Of a DNA stretch of 64,000 nucleotides, positions 1 to 13,100 are shown piece by piece. Origin of the DNA: Liquidambar formosana (taxonomy: Eukaryota; Streptophyta; Magnoliopsida; Saxifragales; Altingiaceae); contig CM077828.1 of assembly GCA_039720395.1 (NCBI GenBank), forward strand, positions 24,284,717-24,348,716, written 5' to 3'. Position 1 is the stretch's first letter. The number at the start of each line of letters is the position of its first letter. The notes below the pieces were generated by a model, which ran no database searches, was not told where the DNA came from, and was given only the letters and a program-made list of their open reading frames with translations. Position numbers and translations under genes: made by a program.

Positions 1-752
1 ACCAACTTATGGCTTAGGATTTAGTTTGGATCAATTTCATGCAACCAATTATTTAATAGAATATAAAAGGTTCTCTTCAACAAAAGAATAAAAAAAGAAA
101 AAGAAAAAAGAGGCACTTCTTATTTATCTATTTTTTCCCATTAAAGTTGAGCCAAGTAATATATATATACTGTAATGTACAATTTACCTATTTTTCATGA
201 GCATATAACTAAAATGGAATCATGTGCAACGCACGTATGTACCAACTAGTTTTTAAAAATGACTACTATCTTCCTTTTTTGGGTATTATTTTGGTAACTA
301 GTCATCAAATGCTAACTTAACCCAAAAAAATAATTGTTTGAGGCCAGTGGGGGCATCTGCCCCCAAAGGCCTCCCCGGCTCCGCCATTGCCCACTAGACG
401 TTGTTACACCCAATTTTAAAACCAATAGTATAAAAAAAAAAAAAAACCACGAAATATTGTCCATTCCTTCACGAACTGCGATATGGCATAAAGAAAATAG
501 GGAAATTCTTAATTATAGTTGAAGTAATTAATTGACATAACAACGACATCAATTTAGTAACGCCGCTCTCATTTGGGAAACACAAATATCACTATTCCCA
601 ACGGAGCGATGGATTTAATTTCCATTTTTGAGGGGAAAATAAATTGGTCATTGGAACATATATGACCAAAAAATAGAGGTTAAAGATTAGAAATATTGCA
701 ATTAAATGAGAATACAAATTATTACAAATTTGAAGTAGAGAAAGCAATATAA
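1..752. other. AT-rich intergenic 3' flank of the GASA gene
   Basis: No gene is supported. The stretch is AT-rich with A-runs. A short GC-rich patch at about 345-390 is not explained by any gene. The part closest to 752 is presumably the 3' UTR and polyadenylation region of the minus-strand GASA gene. This is inferred from position only. Confidence 0.5.
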
Positions 753-2038
753 TTAGGGGCATTTGGGTCCTCCTTCCTTGGTCTTCCAGTTGTTATAGCA
801 AGGGCACACAGCCTTGTTACCATAGTAGCCAGGGGGAACGCACAAGCACTTTGTGCAGCATTTTTGGCAGAAAAACATGCATGGTTTGCGGTACTGTGTC
901 TGGCTACACCTTCTCGAGCACTGAGATGGGCACTCTGATCCATTCAAAACACAAAACACAATAAATTTTTCTCTTTAATATATGCTATGATGATGCATTC
1001 ACCCTTATATACTATTGCAAACATGTGTATTAATCAAGGCTCAGAATAATATGGCATCTATCTGTTGCATAGATTAATCTACGTATTTGTTTTTAATAAC
1101 ACCACTTTATAACAATTATTTTAAAATGATTTAAAAATTACTATATTCGCTATTTTCTTTCCCTAACCTGACCTTAGTTGAATGCAAATTGAATTCTGAA
1201 AGTTTTGGAAATTTTAATTAGCTTTCCATTTTTTTTTTTTTTTTGCCCTAAAAAATTGAGAAACATTTTTGGAAAAATTTGAACCTTTCAATTCGATAAA
1301 TTTCAAAACTGGGCCTAGAAACCTTAAAGGTACTAGACAATATTTACACCATGCAAATGATGGGTTTGTAGGTCAATGGGCTGTAGGCCGAGTGGCACAT
1401 CCCACCTCAAAGAGGTGTGGGGTTTCGAAAAAGTCCTAAGTTCAACTCCTCTATATGCGTGTCTATATGTGAGTTCCTATCGCTTGGCAAAAAAAAAATA
1501 AATGGTGGGTTTCTAGTCTTGTAGGGCCCTCAAAATGAAAATTAACATAAATAAAAAAGAAAATAATTAATGATATATATATATATATATAATTTTAATT
1601 TTTGCAAGTCGAAGGATATTTTGTCGAAGATTGCTACTTACGATAGCTCTTTAGACTCCCTGGTCCATAGCTCCCCTGCAAATAAAATTTCTCTTTTGTT
1701 AGAATAAAACATTTATAATATAAACATTTATAATATAAATGTAAAATTTCTTAAACATAGTACAAAATATTTCATATGATAGAGATATCCAGTGAGAAAG
1801 AGAAGGAAAAACTTACACTGTCTAGGTGGTACTGGGCTTCTTTTGCCATAACCTACAAAGGGAAATTTAAGAAATTATCAGTGTGAATCTTTTGGGTGGT
1901 GGATCTCATTAGTCAATACCATGAGCATTGTTTATTTTTATTAGGAAAAAAGGAACTCACCTTGGTTGCAACCATGGAAATGCTAAGGAGTGCCAAAAGC
2001 AGAACACAAACAAGCTTAGCCATGGCCATTTTCACCAT
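753..2038 (-). CDS. GASA/Snakin family cysteine-rich secreted peptide, 4 exons
   Basis: Gibberellin-stimulated (GASA/Snakin) peptide, a small secreted protein of the apoplast linked in this family to hormone and redox-dependent growth control and to defence. Exons read on the minus strand are 2038-1961, 1852-1817, 1675-1642 and 934-753, all with GT/AG borders. They join to 109 codons plus TAA. Exon 1 encodes a hydrophobic signal peptide (MAMAKLVCVLLLALLSISMV). Exons 2-3 give a short variable linker. Exon 4 encodes the C-terminal GASA domain of about 60 residues, with all 12 cysteines and the family ending GGPKCP. Exons 2 and 3 (36 and 34 nt) were assigned by hand from splice signals and reading phase. 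A TATA box lies about 100 bp upstream. The third intron, about 700 bp, is the longest. Family assignment is firm; the exact subfamily member is not. Confidence 0.93.
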
Positions 2039-2137
2039 TCTAACTAGCCCCACTTGAGAGAGACAGAGAGAGAGAGAGGCTTGGTTCAGACTGCCTAGGC
2101 AATGTGGGCTTGAATTGGAGTGCCAAGATAGTTTGGG

Positions 2138-2147
2138 TTTATATATA
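2138..2147 (-). promoter_or_regulatory. TATA box of the GASA gene
   Basis: On the minus strand this reads TATATATAAA, about 100 bp upstream of the GASA ATG at 2038. A GA/CT-rich stretch at about 2055-2080 lies between the two, as in many plant 5' UTRs. Assigned from position and motif only. Confidence 0.6.
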
Positions 2148-3202
2148 GGTCTGTTTGAGGGGGTGGCCAATAGAATAATGTTTGGGGTGACATTCCCCAA
2201 AATGCCCATCTTCTATCCCATTTTGTTTTCTTTCAAATAATAGATGGACCCACCACTCCACTCTAGATCTTGGATTGTTGGGTACAATAAGTGTCCTGCT
2301 AGCATCTCTTAGTTTTTTTTTATATTCTTTTATTTTTGTATTATATTTTTTCGGTGATTAAATTTACATTTCTTTTCTTTCTCTCACTAACATCATGTGT
2401 TTCTGTATCTGTTTCTATTTTATCTTCTTTTTTCTTATAAATAAATTTGCTTAATAAAAACAAAAACAAAAAACCGTCTATAGTAAATCCTACTTTTCTT
2501 TTGCATTTTACCTTTGTTTGGATATCGGAAAGTTGAAAGGAAAATGATCAAAATTACTTAAAAAATGAAACTATTTATTAGCAACTTCAAAATTATGCCT
2601 CCCTCTATATTTCACTTTTTAAATTCCACATAAGGGAACCTAATCCTTGCACTAATTCAGAGAATACCAAAGAGAGTTAATTGAGTTTAACCAAAACACT
2701 TCTCAATTATGGAGAATAAGGACATTGACAATTATTTAAGAAGAGAGTTTTGTTTTTTTTGTTTTTCTGTTTTTTTAAAAATACCCCATTGATGATATAT
2801 ACACCCAAGGGACCTCCAAATCTTCAATTCTTCTTTCTCTTCTTATATTTCTTATGATTCTTCCCCACCTTGTCTCAATTTCCACTTCTAGCTAGCATGG
2901 TCTCTACACCTTTCAAATTTAGAACACTCAAGTTCAATTTTCATTCCATTCTTTAAATAAATAAAAAAAGTGCATTTCATATTTTCATGACAATTGTCAA
3001 AAAAAAAAAATTTCCCCAGCAATTGTTAGACATTAGTTGGTTAATTTGAAAAAATTTCAAACTTAGATCTCTAACACTGCGTGTCCGGATTTGGTGTTGT
3101 ACACGACACTGTGCTACCATCTATCACATATGCTAACCATCATTCCATCAATATTAAGATTCTAGTTTCCTTCTGTGATCTTATTTTACCAGTGATAAAA
3201 TA
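2148..3202. other. Intergenic region, GASA promoter side
   Basis: AT-rich with T-runs and A-runs (for example about 2998-3010). No reading frame resembles a protein family. The first several hundred bases are probably promoter of the minus-strand GASA gene. Confidence 0.45.
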
Positions 3203-4365
3203 GGATTCGGATTTGCTACAGTTTGTGGCTTCAACTGCAGCCTCCAGTTACCGCACGATGCTTGACGCGTGGCCAGTGAAAGAATGAACGGCTCCAGATG
3301 GTTCACGATTAGAGGAGTTAAGCCTCTTAACGCCGTTTCCTGGTAACTAGTGTTGGACCCAAAACGCTGCCGTTTTAGAGGCTAAATGGAGCCAAAATGA
3401 AATATGGGATGGGATTTCGAAAATCAGATGCACCATTGCACCCCGTCGCACTTTCTTTCTCCTCTTCCACTCTTTCTCGCTCCTCTCTCGTCAGTTCATC
3501 TCCCGTCGATGAAACCCCCAAATATTAGATCGCGACTTGGGGTCGCCATTTCACTGGCCAACTATAGCCCTTAACCCCTAAACCCCTAAACTAACCCAAC
3601 TATAGCAGCACAAATCACTTTAACTAGATCCAAATCACTGTAACAAACATAAAAAATGCCATTGAAAAACACCATTTCTTCATTCCATTGAAAAATCCCT
3701 AACCTCTAACACTAGTCACCAGCAACAGCAACATACTGGGTTTTGGGGGTTAAGGGTTACAAAAATAACAAAAAAATTGAACATACCTAGGGTTTTGGGG
3801 GGTGCCCACGACGACAGGCAACGGCGGGAGTTGCCGACGGCAGGTGAAAGAGCAGGAGCGAGAGTGACGACGACGAGGGGGGGTGCCGACGACGTAGGTG
3901 AGTGGAGCGAAACCAAACGGGAGGCACCGACGGCAGGTGAGAGAGAAGGAACTTGCAGTTTAGCTCGTCGCCGGCGGCCTGTGGGGGGTTACAACAATGG
4001 GAGAAACCCCCGTACCGTGTCGACTTCGCTCGCCAGAGGCCTGAGATGATAGCCACCGTATCGACTGCCCTCGTCGGAGGCCGAGATGAGTGAAAGAGAG
4101 TGGAAGACGAGAGAATGTGGGGGACGGGGTGCAATGGGCATCTGATTTTCGAAATCCCATCCCATATTTCATTTTGGCTCCATTTAGCCTCTAAACGGCA
4201 GCGTTTTGGGCCCAACACCAGTTACTAGGAAACCGCGTTAAGAGGCTTAAAGCCTCCAATCGTGAACCATCTGGAGCCGTTCATTCCTTCATTGGCCACG
4301 CGTCAAGCATCATGCGGTAACTGGAAGCTGCAGTTAAAGCCACAAACTGCAGCAAATCCAAATCC
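3203..4365. mobile_element. Mutator-type foldback element with about 240-bp terminal inverted repeats
   Basis: The left end begins GGATTCGGATTTGCTACAG and the right end is its near-exact inverse. The inverted match extends about 240 bp inward on each side (about 3203-3450 and 4120-4365) with scattered mismatches. The flanks are gataaaata (3194-3202) and aataaaata (4366-4374), a 9-bp target-site duplication with one mismatch, as expected for Mutator-like elements. The roughly 670-bp interior is strikingly GC-rich (about 3790-4130) against an AT-rich background and encodes no transposase, so the element is non-autonomous. Short frames inside it look like by-products of GC-rich sequence. Confidence 0.85.
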
Positions 4366-6435
4366 AATAAAATAATCACAATGCCCTAGTGGGGTCCTTA
4401 AAATAATAAATCACAATTAAATAGGCAGCAAATTTAAGTGGATATTATAGTAATCGATCCGCAAGCATGCCAGCATTGGTGCTAGGTAACATGGGGTGTT
4501 AGTTATAAGGGTAGTCTTGTAGGCCCCCATGACACGCCAATCATTGTACCTTTTGTCACTAAATTCACATGATCACAACACTTTTTTCCCTACTCTAGCA
4601 GACTACATTAAAGCTGTGGTCCATCAATCACCAGTCATCGAAATTATATCAACCAATTGAAATGAGAAAGCAGAGGACGTGGCAAGATCATGGAGTGGTT
4701 GAGTACAGAAGATGTAGTACTCTAGAAGAGTAGGAAATTTGGGCAAGGATTAAAATAGGACCTCATTATTTATTTTATTGTTGTTATTTTTTGGGTAATA
4801 GGACCTCATAATTGATTGGGGACCATGAGTTAAACCCATGTGCTCACCCCTGAGACAAGCACATGACCAAAAGATGCATTCCCCTACGACAACAGTGCGC
4901 ACCGTGCGCTGTGACCCATCTCCCTTTGTCTGTTGATGCCCTCCAGTTAGGAGGGGCTTGGCTCTTTCCCACTAGGTTTGGGATAACTAACTTATAAAAC
5001 TAACTTATGGGTTGTCAAGTCGCCATAAGAAGGATTGAGACGTTCCATCTGACGGGCATTGATTTATTGAAACGTTCTCAAAAGCTTTCTACTGTTTGAA
5101 GAATTAGATTCGGACTTGAACTGAAATGTTTATGCTTTATGTGGGGTAGATTTTATTGGTTTCTCACTCCTAAATACACATGGTATTTGTGTTAATGGAA
5201 TAATCTCAAGAGGTCGACTCAGGATTTCTAGTACTTATATGTCAAGAAGTTGAGGATCTTGAATTTGACTTTTCACTTTTTCTTAGAACCAAATTTATCA
5301 ATCAAGAAAAGAAAAAACATGTGTTTCGGTGTTCAATTTCATACTCAACGCTCACAATTGTGCTGTTAGGGTGCTTTTGAAACTAACAAAAAAATAGTAC
5401 TTATTTCATCTTGAAACTGAATGGATAAGTGCTTCTGTTTGCATGGCACATGACTCATTGATTAGTAGTGGTTGGCTGTGTCCATGTGCAGGGCCACCCT
5501 CTTGGTCTCAATGTTCCAGCCTGATCATTTGGTGGCCTTGGGCATGAAAGATATCCCCGTAAGGCTGAGTTGGGCTTGAAGTTCTAAGGGTGAGTCCAAT
5601 TCCAATGTCTAAAATTGATGCTTCATGATTATTTTAAACAAATTTAATGCTAATCGAATCTCAAGAAGTGGAACAGTGGCCCGTGGCTTTATTCAAGTTT
5701 GACTTTTTACCCCGTTTTGGAGATAGCCATTAATTAGGTTTATGCCCTGTGTTAATTTAACACAAAATGGATGGTGGCTTTATTCGACTTCTAAGGGATT
5801 AATCAGATAAAAAATCTAACTACCCCTATTGGAAAAAAAAAAAATAAAATAAGAAGAGATCGAAGAATCTAATCATATAATGCTTGATGACTCTTTTAAA
5901 TTATCTATAAAATTGATAATAGCGTAAATTATATCAAACTCTCAAAACTATAGATTAGTTTCACAAAACCTTCCTAATCTTCATAACTATACAAGCAATC
6001 CGTAAACAATCAATCCATCAGTTTTCCATTAGAAAATTGAAAAGAAAATATATGTAAGCATCATATGATGTCATTAAATCAATCCAATTAATGCTTAAAC
6101 TAGTCTCTTGTAATTCATTTAGACATGAAGTTTGATGGAAATGAATAAAAAATTTGACAAAAATAGGCATTAATAAATTGGGTGTGAACTTGGGCTCAAC
6201 ATATTTTCCTCAATGTCATTCCGGATTTTCATTTTTCAATTTATTTTTTATGTCATTAAGCCGGATGAAATTGAATTCATGCCAATTCGCTCCTTATAAG
6301 TCAAACGAATGACAGGTTTACGTAACTGATACAACTTGGACTAGACTAGACAAATGAACTGCCAAAACCACAAGAATCCTAGTTTTGGATTGTTCAACTC
6401 CACTGGATGTCCTATAAATCAACTACTGAAAAAAT

Positions 6436-6452
6436 AATAAATAAATAAATAA

Positions 6453-6484
<32 letters not shown>

Positions 6485-6486
6485 AA
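6436..6486. repeat. AAAT/AAAG microsatellite
   Basis: Compound tetranucleotide tract with about four AAAT units followed by about eight AAAG units. Confidence 0.9.
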
Positions 6487-6534
6487 AAAAGAAGAGAGGG
6501 GTCCAAACAGTACATTCTATGATGTACACTGCTC

Positions 6535-6640
6535 CTCTAGCTCAAATTTGCAAGGTTTTGTACATGAGGTTATACCACAAACTTGGGGTTCAATTCTCGA
6601 ATCTGAAATGGTGAATGTTGGGCAGTTTGCATCATGTGCA
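6535..6640 (+). repeat. Possible tRNA-derived SINE fragment
   Basis: It contains a box A-like TAGCTCAAATTTG near 6539 and, about 50 bp later, a box B-like GGGGTTCAATTCTCG near 6587. This spacing resembles an internal RNA polymerase III promoter. No intact tRNA cloverleaf and no clear poly-A tail or TSD were found, so this is a tentative SINE remnant. Confidence 0.4.
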
Positions 6641-7223
6641 GATATTAACAGATCGACTAAAGAAAGGTCCTAGATTCCTTCCAATTTAAGAAGAACATGG
6701 GACACATGCAAAGTCAAGGAGCAATCAACTCAACTTGCTTTTTCAGTGAGAGACAAATGCTGCTTTTGCAGTTAGTGATTATCCCAGTTGAAACCCATTT
6801 TCCTACTATCCTTATTGTAAGGGGAAAATGAGATGTGACCCTCCAAAGAATTCACATGCAATAGCTGTCTGTGCATCATCCATCTAGATTTAGCAGCTCA
6901 ATCCGAATGAAGATATGCATGAAATGAGGGGAATGCCACTGGAGAAGAAGCCATGTACAAACCATACTTTTGAGAGTAGGGTTTGCATAAGTTGGCTGAC
7001 TTAATTCATGGCATAAACTTTTGCTGTTCTAGTGAGTGTTATAAACTAGATAGTCCCTTGGATTTTGAAGTGAGTCACCAGAATAAATAAACAGCTAGGA
7101 ACCACCCAATAAAAAAAAAAAAAAAGAAAAAAGAAAAAAAAAGGCAATCGAATAGGCTTCTCACCACCAATTAGATAGCTGAAACAAATCCATAATATAT
7201 TTGGTATTTTTTCTCCCCTCCCT

Positions 7224-7280
7224 CCCCCCCCCCCCCCCCCCCAACCCCCCCCCCCCCCACCTCTTTTTTTTTTTTTTTTT
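7224..7280. repeat. Poly-C / poly-T tract
   Basis: A run of about 19 C, then AA, then about 15 C, followed within a few bases by about 20 T. The reading frame across it (glycine-rich on the minus strand) is an artefact of homopolymers. Confidence 0.9.
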
Positions 7281-9594
7281 TGGGTGCGGGGGTGGGTACA
7301 ATTAGCAACATTATACATTTACAAGGGGAGGGGGTCAACATTTAATCCCCCAAGCCTTCCCTGTTGAAGATCAAGGGGGAGATGTACCACCCATGCTATA
7401 AGGTCAATCTAATATGTTTCAGTAGAATCACAAAAAAAAGAAAAAAAAAAAAAAAAAAAGGGAAGAAAGAAGAAGGGAAAAACAGTTCTTGGTCATCTGT
7501 TAGAAGTTAAATGGTTCAAATTAACCAATAGTTGATATAGGTAATAAGCAGTATTGCCTGTAATGAGACTATCATCAATGTAAATGAGAAAAAAAAACCG
7601 ATTTCATAATGGGATTACTGAAATATTCTTTCTCCAAAGTACTTTCACTCTCTAATACTCGTGCTTCCAAACCTCACATGAGACATATCTAGATTCTTCT
7701 TCTTTTTTATTTTTTATTTTTTATTTATTTATTTGGGTGAAAGGTAAAATATAAACATCTACCACTAGACCAACTAGTAACATCTTTCCAAAGAAATATC
7801 AATCTAATATCTCCCTAGGAAACTTTGATTTCCAAATCTGAGCATTTTATTGTATGAGCCAAGTAAGTTAAGAAATCCACAGCTCTATTTTGTTCTCTAA
7901 AAACATGGCTTATCCTTACAGACATATCATTCTCTTAAATAATCAGACATAGCTAAACTATATATTCTCAAAGGATTGTGTCAATATGTGCTAATGAAGC
8001 CAAAACTGGTCAAGGGAAGTTCTAACAGTTTCCAACACACTCTCTCTCTCTCTCTCTTCAATTTCTTTTGAGGATACAGTATGTTTTCTAATAAGTTCTA
8101 ATTAACAAGATGTGCTAATGAAGCCAAAACTGTATCATACAGAAGTATAACACAGTCTACTTTCAAGGCTGCACTGGTTTTTTCCTAAATTTGAAACCTA
8201 GACCTATCCCAATTCCTTCCCACCTTTACCCAATTACCCCACAAAGTTGCACATGCAGTTTGAGACATGAGAATCATGGATATATTATATCTAGCCAATG
8301 GCAGTCTTCATCAAAAAAGCTGGTAACCCATTTAAATTTTGCTTGTTTCTTGATCAACTGGCAATATATACTATACAATAAAAGAGTCCAGCCGTCTGAA
8401 GGAATAAAATATAAAGTGCAGTTTCCACTCCAAATTATTTAACCCCATATTTCTTTTTAAACTCCTGGCCTTTATTATTCTTTTTGGTTTTCTAATAAGT
8501 TCGATCCACTGACCATTCCAAAAAGATGAGCGTCACTTCCTCAACTTAATAAATTTGACCGTTAAAAGCGTTTTTCATCTTTATGTAAATCATCAAAGAA
8601 TTTTAAAATTAAGGCAAGAAAACATGATTAGGTATGTGGGCCTCTGAAGTTGATTAAATTATTAAATGATTCCAAACAAAGATTAAACTATCTTTATCCA
8701 AAAATGGCCTATCTGTTTGGCCGATGAGAAAACTTGGAAACTTACATTTTCTCAGCAACCAAACTCAAAGAATATTTTCATCTCACAATAGAAAAAGATG
8801 AAGCAAGTGAAAATATAGAACTGATACTTCTAACTATATACTGTATATAGAACATGATTAATTCCTTAAAAAAACTGTCTTGCCCATCCTGATATTTTTT
8901 CAGTGGGTGAAATTTTCTTACCCTCTCAATGCACGGAATAGTCTTCTAAAGACAATTGAAGATTTTAGTGTACTAAAACACAAGTTGAAATGCATTGGAG
9001 GAAAGCTTATGGGTAAAGATACAACAAAGCCTGTAGGCTTATTGAATAATCAAGGAAATGGCCTTATACTTCTTCAAGGTTTCTAAGCTTATAATTCATA
9101 TATATATATAGATATTATTCATATCACTACAATAATTGATTTCCCCATCTCTTGCCCTTCAATATAAATTTCCCCAATCCCATCTGATTAAACTCGAGCA
9201 CATTACATAAGAAGGAATAATTTACAATTTCAAGTCATCTTCCTCCCCTCATCTAATGTCATCTAATTGCATTAAACTACAATATATCATTAGGATTAAT
9301 TAAAAAAAAAATTAAAGGGGATAAAACTTTGAAAAGAATTGAATTAATGAAAGATTTAAAAATAAATCTTGAATTCTCTTGAAGGCACACATCACTTGAA
9401 GTTTAAAACTTAACATTGTCACCATATTTCAAGAACACACAGCACTTGAAGTATGACTTCTTTTCACAAGTCATATCTGTAGACGATTAAATTTAAAATA
9501 AAATTTAAAAAAAAAAAACAGCAGAACTATCTTTGCCAACAATCAGTCAATTCTCTTACATGAAATCCCCCATATACATGTTATTTTAAAACTA

Positions 9595-9879
9595 CTAACG
9601 AGTGGAATAAAGCGAAGAAGAATCGCAAACTACCTCAGTTTCCACTTCCCTTCGATGGAAATTCCTATGGCAGCCGCAAGCAGCGCATGCTAGCGCACCA
9701 CTTGTCCCCTCCTCACCGCTTGCCATGAACTCCCTGCAACCATCCACAGCATATCCTCCAATACTAGCCGCATGATTCTTTTGGCACTCTCCATATCTTA
9801 CGCTCCTCACCATTGAAGATGAAGTAGTACTACTTCTCCCAGATCCATCTCTTTTCACAACTACTTGCCGCTTCTTCAT
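9595..9879 (-). CDS. MIF2-like: MINI ZINC FINGER (MIF) protein, 94 aa, single exon
   Basis: Short ZF-HD-type zinc-finger protein without a homeodomain. In this family such proteins pair with zinc-finger homeodomain factors and act as dominant modulators of hormone-responsive and floral-meristem development. Residues about 28-85 hold the ZF-HD dimerisation finger: [20 protein letters not shown], then [12 protein letters not shown] and [15 protein letters not shown], with the expected Cys/His spacing. The N-terminus is basic ([10 protein letters not shown]) and the C-terminus is short, matching the usual length of about 90-100 aa. The ATG at 9879 is chosen because the frame upstream runs into a poly-A-derived phenylalanine stretch with no family similarity. 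A short intron in the 5' UTR is possible (GT near 9954, AG near 9893) but unproven. Confidence 0.95.
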   Translation of the reverse strand: MKKRQVVVKRDGSGRSSTTSSSMVRSVRYGECQKNHAASIGGYAVDGCREFMASGEEGTSGALACAACGCHRNFHRREVETEVVCDSSSLYSTR

Positions 9880-10077
9880 GCTTTTGAAAACCCTAAAATT
9901 TCTTGATATTGGCAGAATTATAATTATTTTTAGAATAGAGATGGTGGAGTTATTACCAGAAACTGGAATGGAGAGAGCTAGAAGAGCCAAAAAAGAACCA
10001 AAAAAAAAAAAAAAAAACAAAAAGGTAGCTTGGAGTTTGGTGGAAATATGCCTAACCCTAATTAACCCTAGTATGTA

Positions 10078-10085
10078 TATTTATA
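10078..10085 (-). promoter_or_regulatory. TATA box candidate of the MIF gene
   Basis: The minus strand reads TATAAATA, about 200 bp upstream of the MIF start codon, leaving room for a 5' UTR. Assigned by motif and position. Confidence 0.5.
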
Positions 10086-10129
10086 TGGTTAAGTGGCATA
10101 CCACTATACACCAAATGAAAAGCTAGGCC

Positions 10130-13100
10130 ATCTTTTTTTTCTTTTTTGATAATCAAATGAAGAAAAGCTAGGCCATCAGTACCCCTATTTTATCAGTCTC
10201 TCATGTCCTTTGGGATTATTAATAGTGTAAAAATTCTCTCTGGTGCATATTCCCTCCTGTCCATTGGGTTACCAATCACAACTGCCCACATGTCGCAACT
10301 AGAGTTGCTTGGCAGTTTGGCCCTTCCATTATTCTGCCATAAGAGTATCCCCCACCCCCTCTTTTTATTTTGGTTGAATCACTAGCTTAAGCATCCTCCA
10401 TAAGGCAACGTGGCAGTCTCTGATTAGTAAACCTAAAGAGAAGCTGCATAGGAGAAGATTCTTGTTCTCACATATATAAAACACAAAAACCCTAGAATGG
10501 TGGTTGGAAATGATCGTCCAACTGCCATGCAAGGCATTATGACAAAACTTTGTTACTCTGGGCAATTAGGCAAGGCAAAAATGATGAGAAATTTTTTTTT
10601 GCTTTATGGGCAAAAAATATGGATTTTTAGCATAGTACAAATATATAGCTAAGCTTGATTCTTAATTCAGAATTTTAGTGGGTCCAAACTGATACTCAAA
10701 AGGCAGGTTGCCATGGCCCTTGAAACTGTGTCAACAACCCTTGTCTAATTATCTAGGAATCTAATAATTTATTAGCTTGCCCACCTCCTGTACGAACAAA
10801 TCGCCGCCCTCCTTTCCTCCCATCAAATCAAGATAATAATAACAAAATTGCAACAACAACAATAATAATATGCTCCTAAGATCTTCTACTACAGAAATTT
10901 GTAAAAAAAAAAAAAATTATTTTAAAATCAAGAGAAATATTAATTAGTTTTACTACGGCTTTTGGAAAATTCAAGTATTTTCAAAAGATGGACCGATGAT
11001 CTTCCTCCAATTTTGGCAAACAAGAGAGTTTCCATATTTATATAAAAAATTATTATAAAAAATAAAATGAGAAAAAAAAACGTGCCATGGCAATTGCTAG
11101 TGGCAATGGCACTCGGCCGAATGTGCATGAAAGAGCCAGCTGGGTTTTAAAAGGTGATGGTGTCAAATAGGATTTGATGACATTTACCCCTACCATCATC
11201 TAGACCATGAAACTATGTGTGGATGAAGATGATAGATGTTTGATATCAAATTGAAAGGGACTTGGAAACATGAATGATTGTTGATTGGGAAGGGATTGTG
11301 GATTGTGAATGATGAGACACCTTTTGCTTCTCACCAACCGTACCCAACTTGTGAGGCCTATATGTATAGTATCAAAACTAATAGAAGATCTTGTATATGC
11401 TTCCATTTTTTTGCTCTTTTTTTCTTTTTTCCTCAAGTGTTGATTGGTTTGACTAATACCAATGAGGAAACCTAGAGTTGATTGATGCTACTTCCCCTAG
11501 AAAATGTAGAATAGACCGATACCCACTAAATATATAACTTTCCACGTTGATAAAACATGAACATCATACCTCTCTCTCTCTCTCTCTCAAAAGTTTGGGC
11601 AAGAGTATCATAATAAGCAAAATTTTCTAAAGAAACCTCAGTACACACACACATATTGGTAAGGGAGACCCGGCCATATAAATTGCAATATAGGATGCCC
11701 ACCAATTTCTCCCATCAATTAGTTTTCTTAAGGAAAAATATGACAATAGCTATGAAGAGACATAAATAATTAGGGTCTATATCATTGTCAAAATCAAATA
11801 ATTAAACAAAGAAAAAGCATAAATCAAGAGTTTATGTAGTTCATCATATAAACAAACATTGACTATGCGCATAGGTGAAGATAATCAAAATGTCAGTTCA
11901 TTATGACTATTGCAAAGTGAGAAATCATTTCTATTAGACGTGTGGGCGAAGACTTGTTTAGAATTTTAAATCTTATCCTAGACTAGAAATAAGAGCCTTC
12001 GTGTTTTTCTTTCTCTCTCTTTTTATTTATTTATTTATTTATTTTTTTTGGGTAATAGGTAAGAACATCAATACATCATTATCGCTCTACTAATATACTA
12101 GAAACCAAGACGTCCCTACCCCCTCAAAGGGAGGCGGTGGGTGGGTGGGAGGGGGGGCTCTACATGCTATTAGGACCAAAATTAGAACTGTAGTATCACA
12201 CATAACATGCAGGTCGTCCTTAAAAAGACCAAGGAAGGATAAAGCTTTTGCCACCACACACCCCCCCCCCCCCCGTCTCTCTCCCAACCCCAAAAAACCA
12301 AAAAAAAAAAAAAAAAGATGGAAAAAGATAGAAAAATAAAAACCATAGGAAACACAACTCTGGGTAGATGATTATAACACGTACTCATATACGTATGTGT
12401 TTATTAGTAGCTACATTAATGGAGAAACCTTAATTATCTTAATAAAAGACTTTTCTAACCTAAAAGTCTAAACTGTTAGGTGGAGGGTTCAAATAGATCC
12501 ATAAAGCTAGGTCAACATTAATATTTAGATAACATAGGATGTAGGGACTTTCGATCCCAACAATCTAAGTTTCAAATACGAGGAACAATTTTTCCAGTGC
12601 AAAAGTATTGATCATTCTGATCTGTCTCAAATCGTAATTTTAAATTTACTAGGGTTTAATTTATACCTATATGCATTGTCATGTCCCATAATTTTGGATG
12701 GTCCATGTTAATTCCCCTTTCGAGAGGGTTTGGTTTCAATATGATAGAGAAACGTACTCTTGGAATTCAAGAGCTACTCTTGATAGAGATTTAACAAACT
12801 ATCTAAAGAATAATACACCATAACATCCTTATCATGTGTCATGTGACAACATAGTCTTGCTTGGAGCTCATTCCAAGAATAGTTTTCTATACTATTTGAA
12901 AACTGTACAAAACCCCGCCAAAAAATCTACCAACAGCATTAGTTCCACAATTTACATGTTTACAAACCCAAAAAATCTTAACAGGTACCTAAAGTCAAAA
13001 TGTCTGATCCTCAACCAAAACTTTCACTCTCCAAGGAGCGTCAGCATTCTTGGCCAACACCTCTTTTGCATTATTTGAATATATGTTGCCATAATCAGCC

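Larger units (their letters stand above)
4366..9594. other. 5.2-kb gene-poor intergenic region
   Basis: No protein-coding gene is supported on either strand. Contents are AT-rich unique sequence, an AAAT/AAAG microsatellite near 6436-6486, a SINE-like tract near 6535-6640, long poly-C and poly-A/T runs at about 7110-7280 and 7430-7460, and a short TC repeat at 8041-8057. The part next to 9594 is the 3' side of the MIF gene. Confidence 0.5.

Noticed and set aside
3560..3600. Telomere-like CCCTAAA units
   Set aside because: Only three or four imperfect units inside a transposon interior. Not an interstitial telomere array.
3787..4218. 143-aa minus-strand frame in GC-rich sequence
   Set aside because: Runs through one inverted repeat and the GC-rich interior of the Mutator-type element. 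The opposite strand is open too, as expected by composition.
7046..7318. Glycine/lysine-rich minus-strand frame
   Set aside because: Created by poly-C, poly-T and poly-A tracts. No family similarity.
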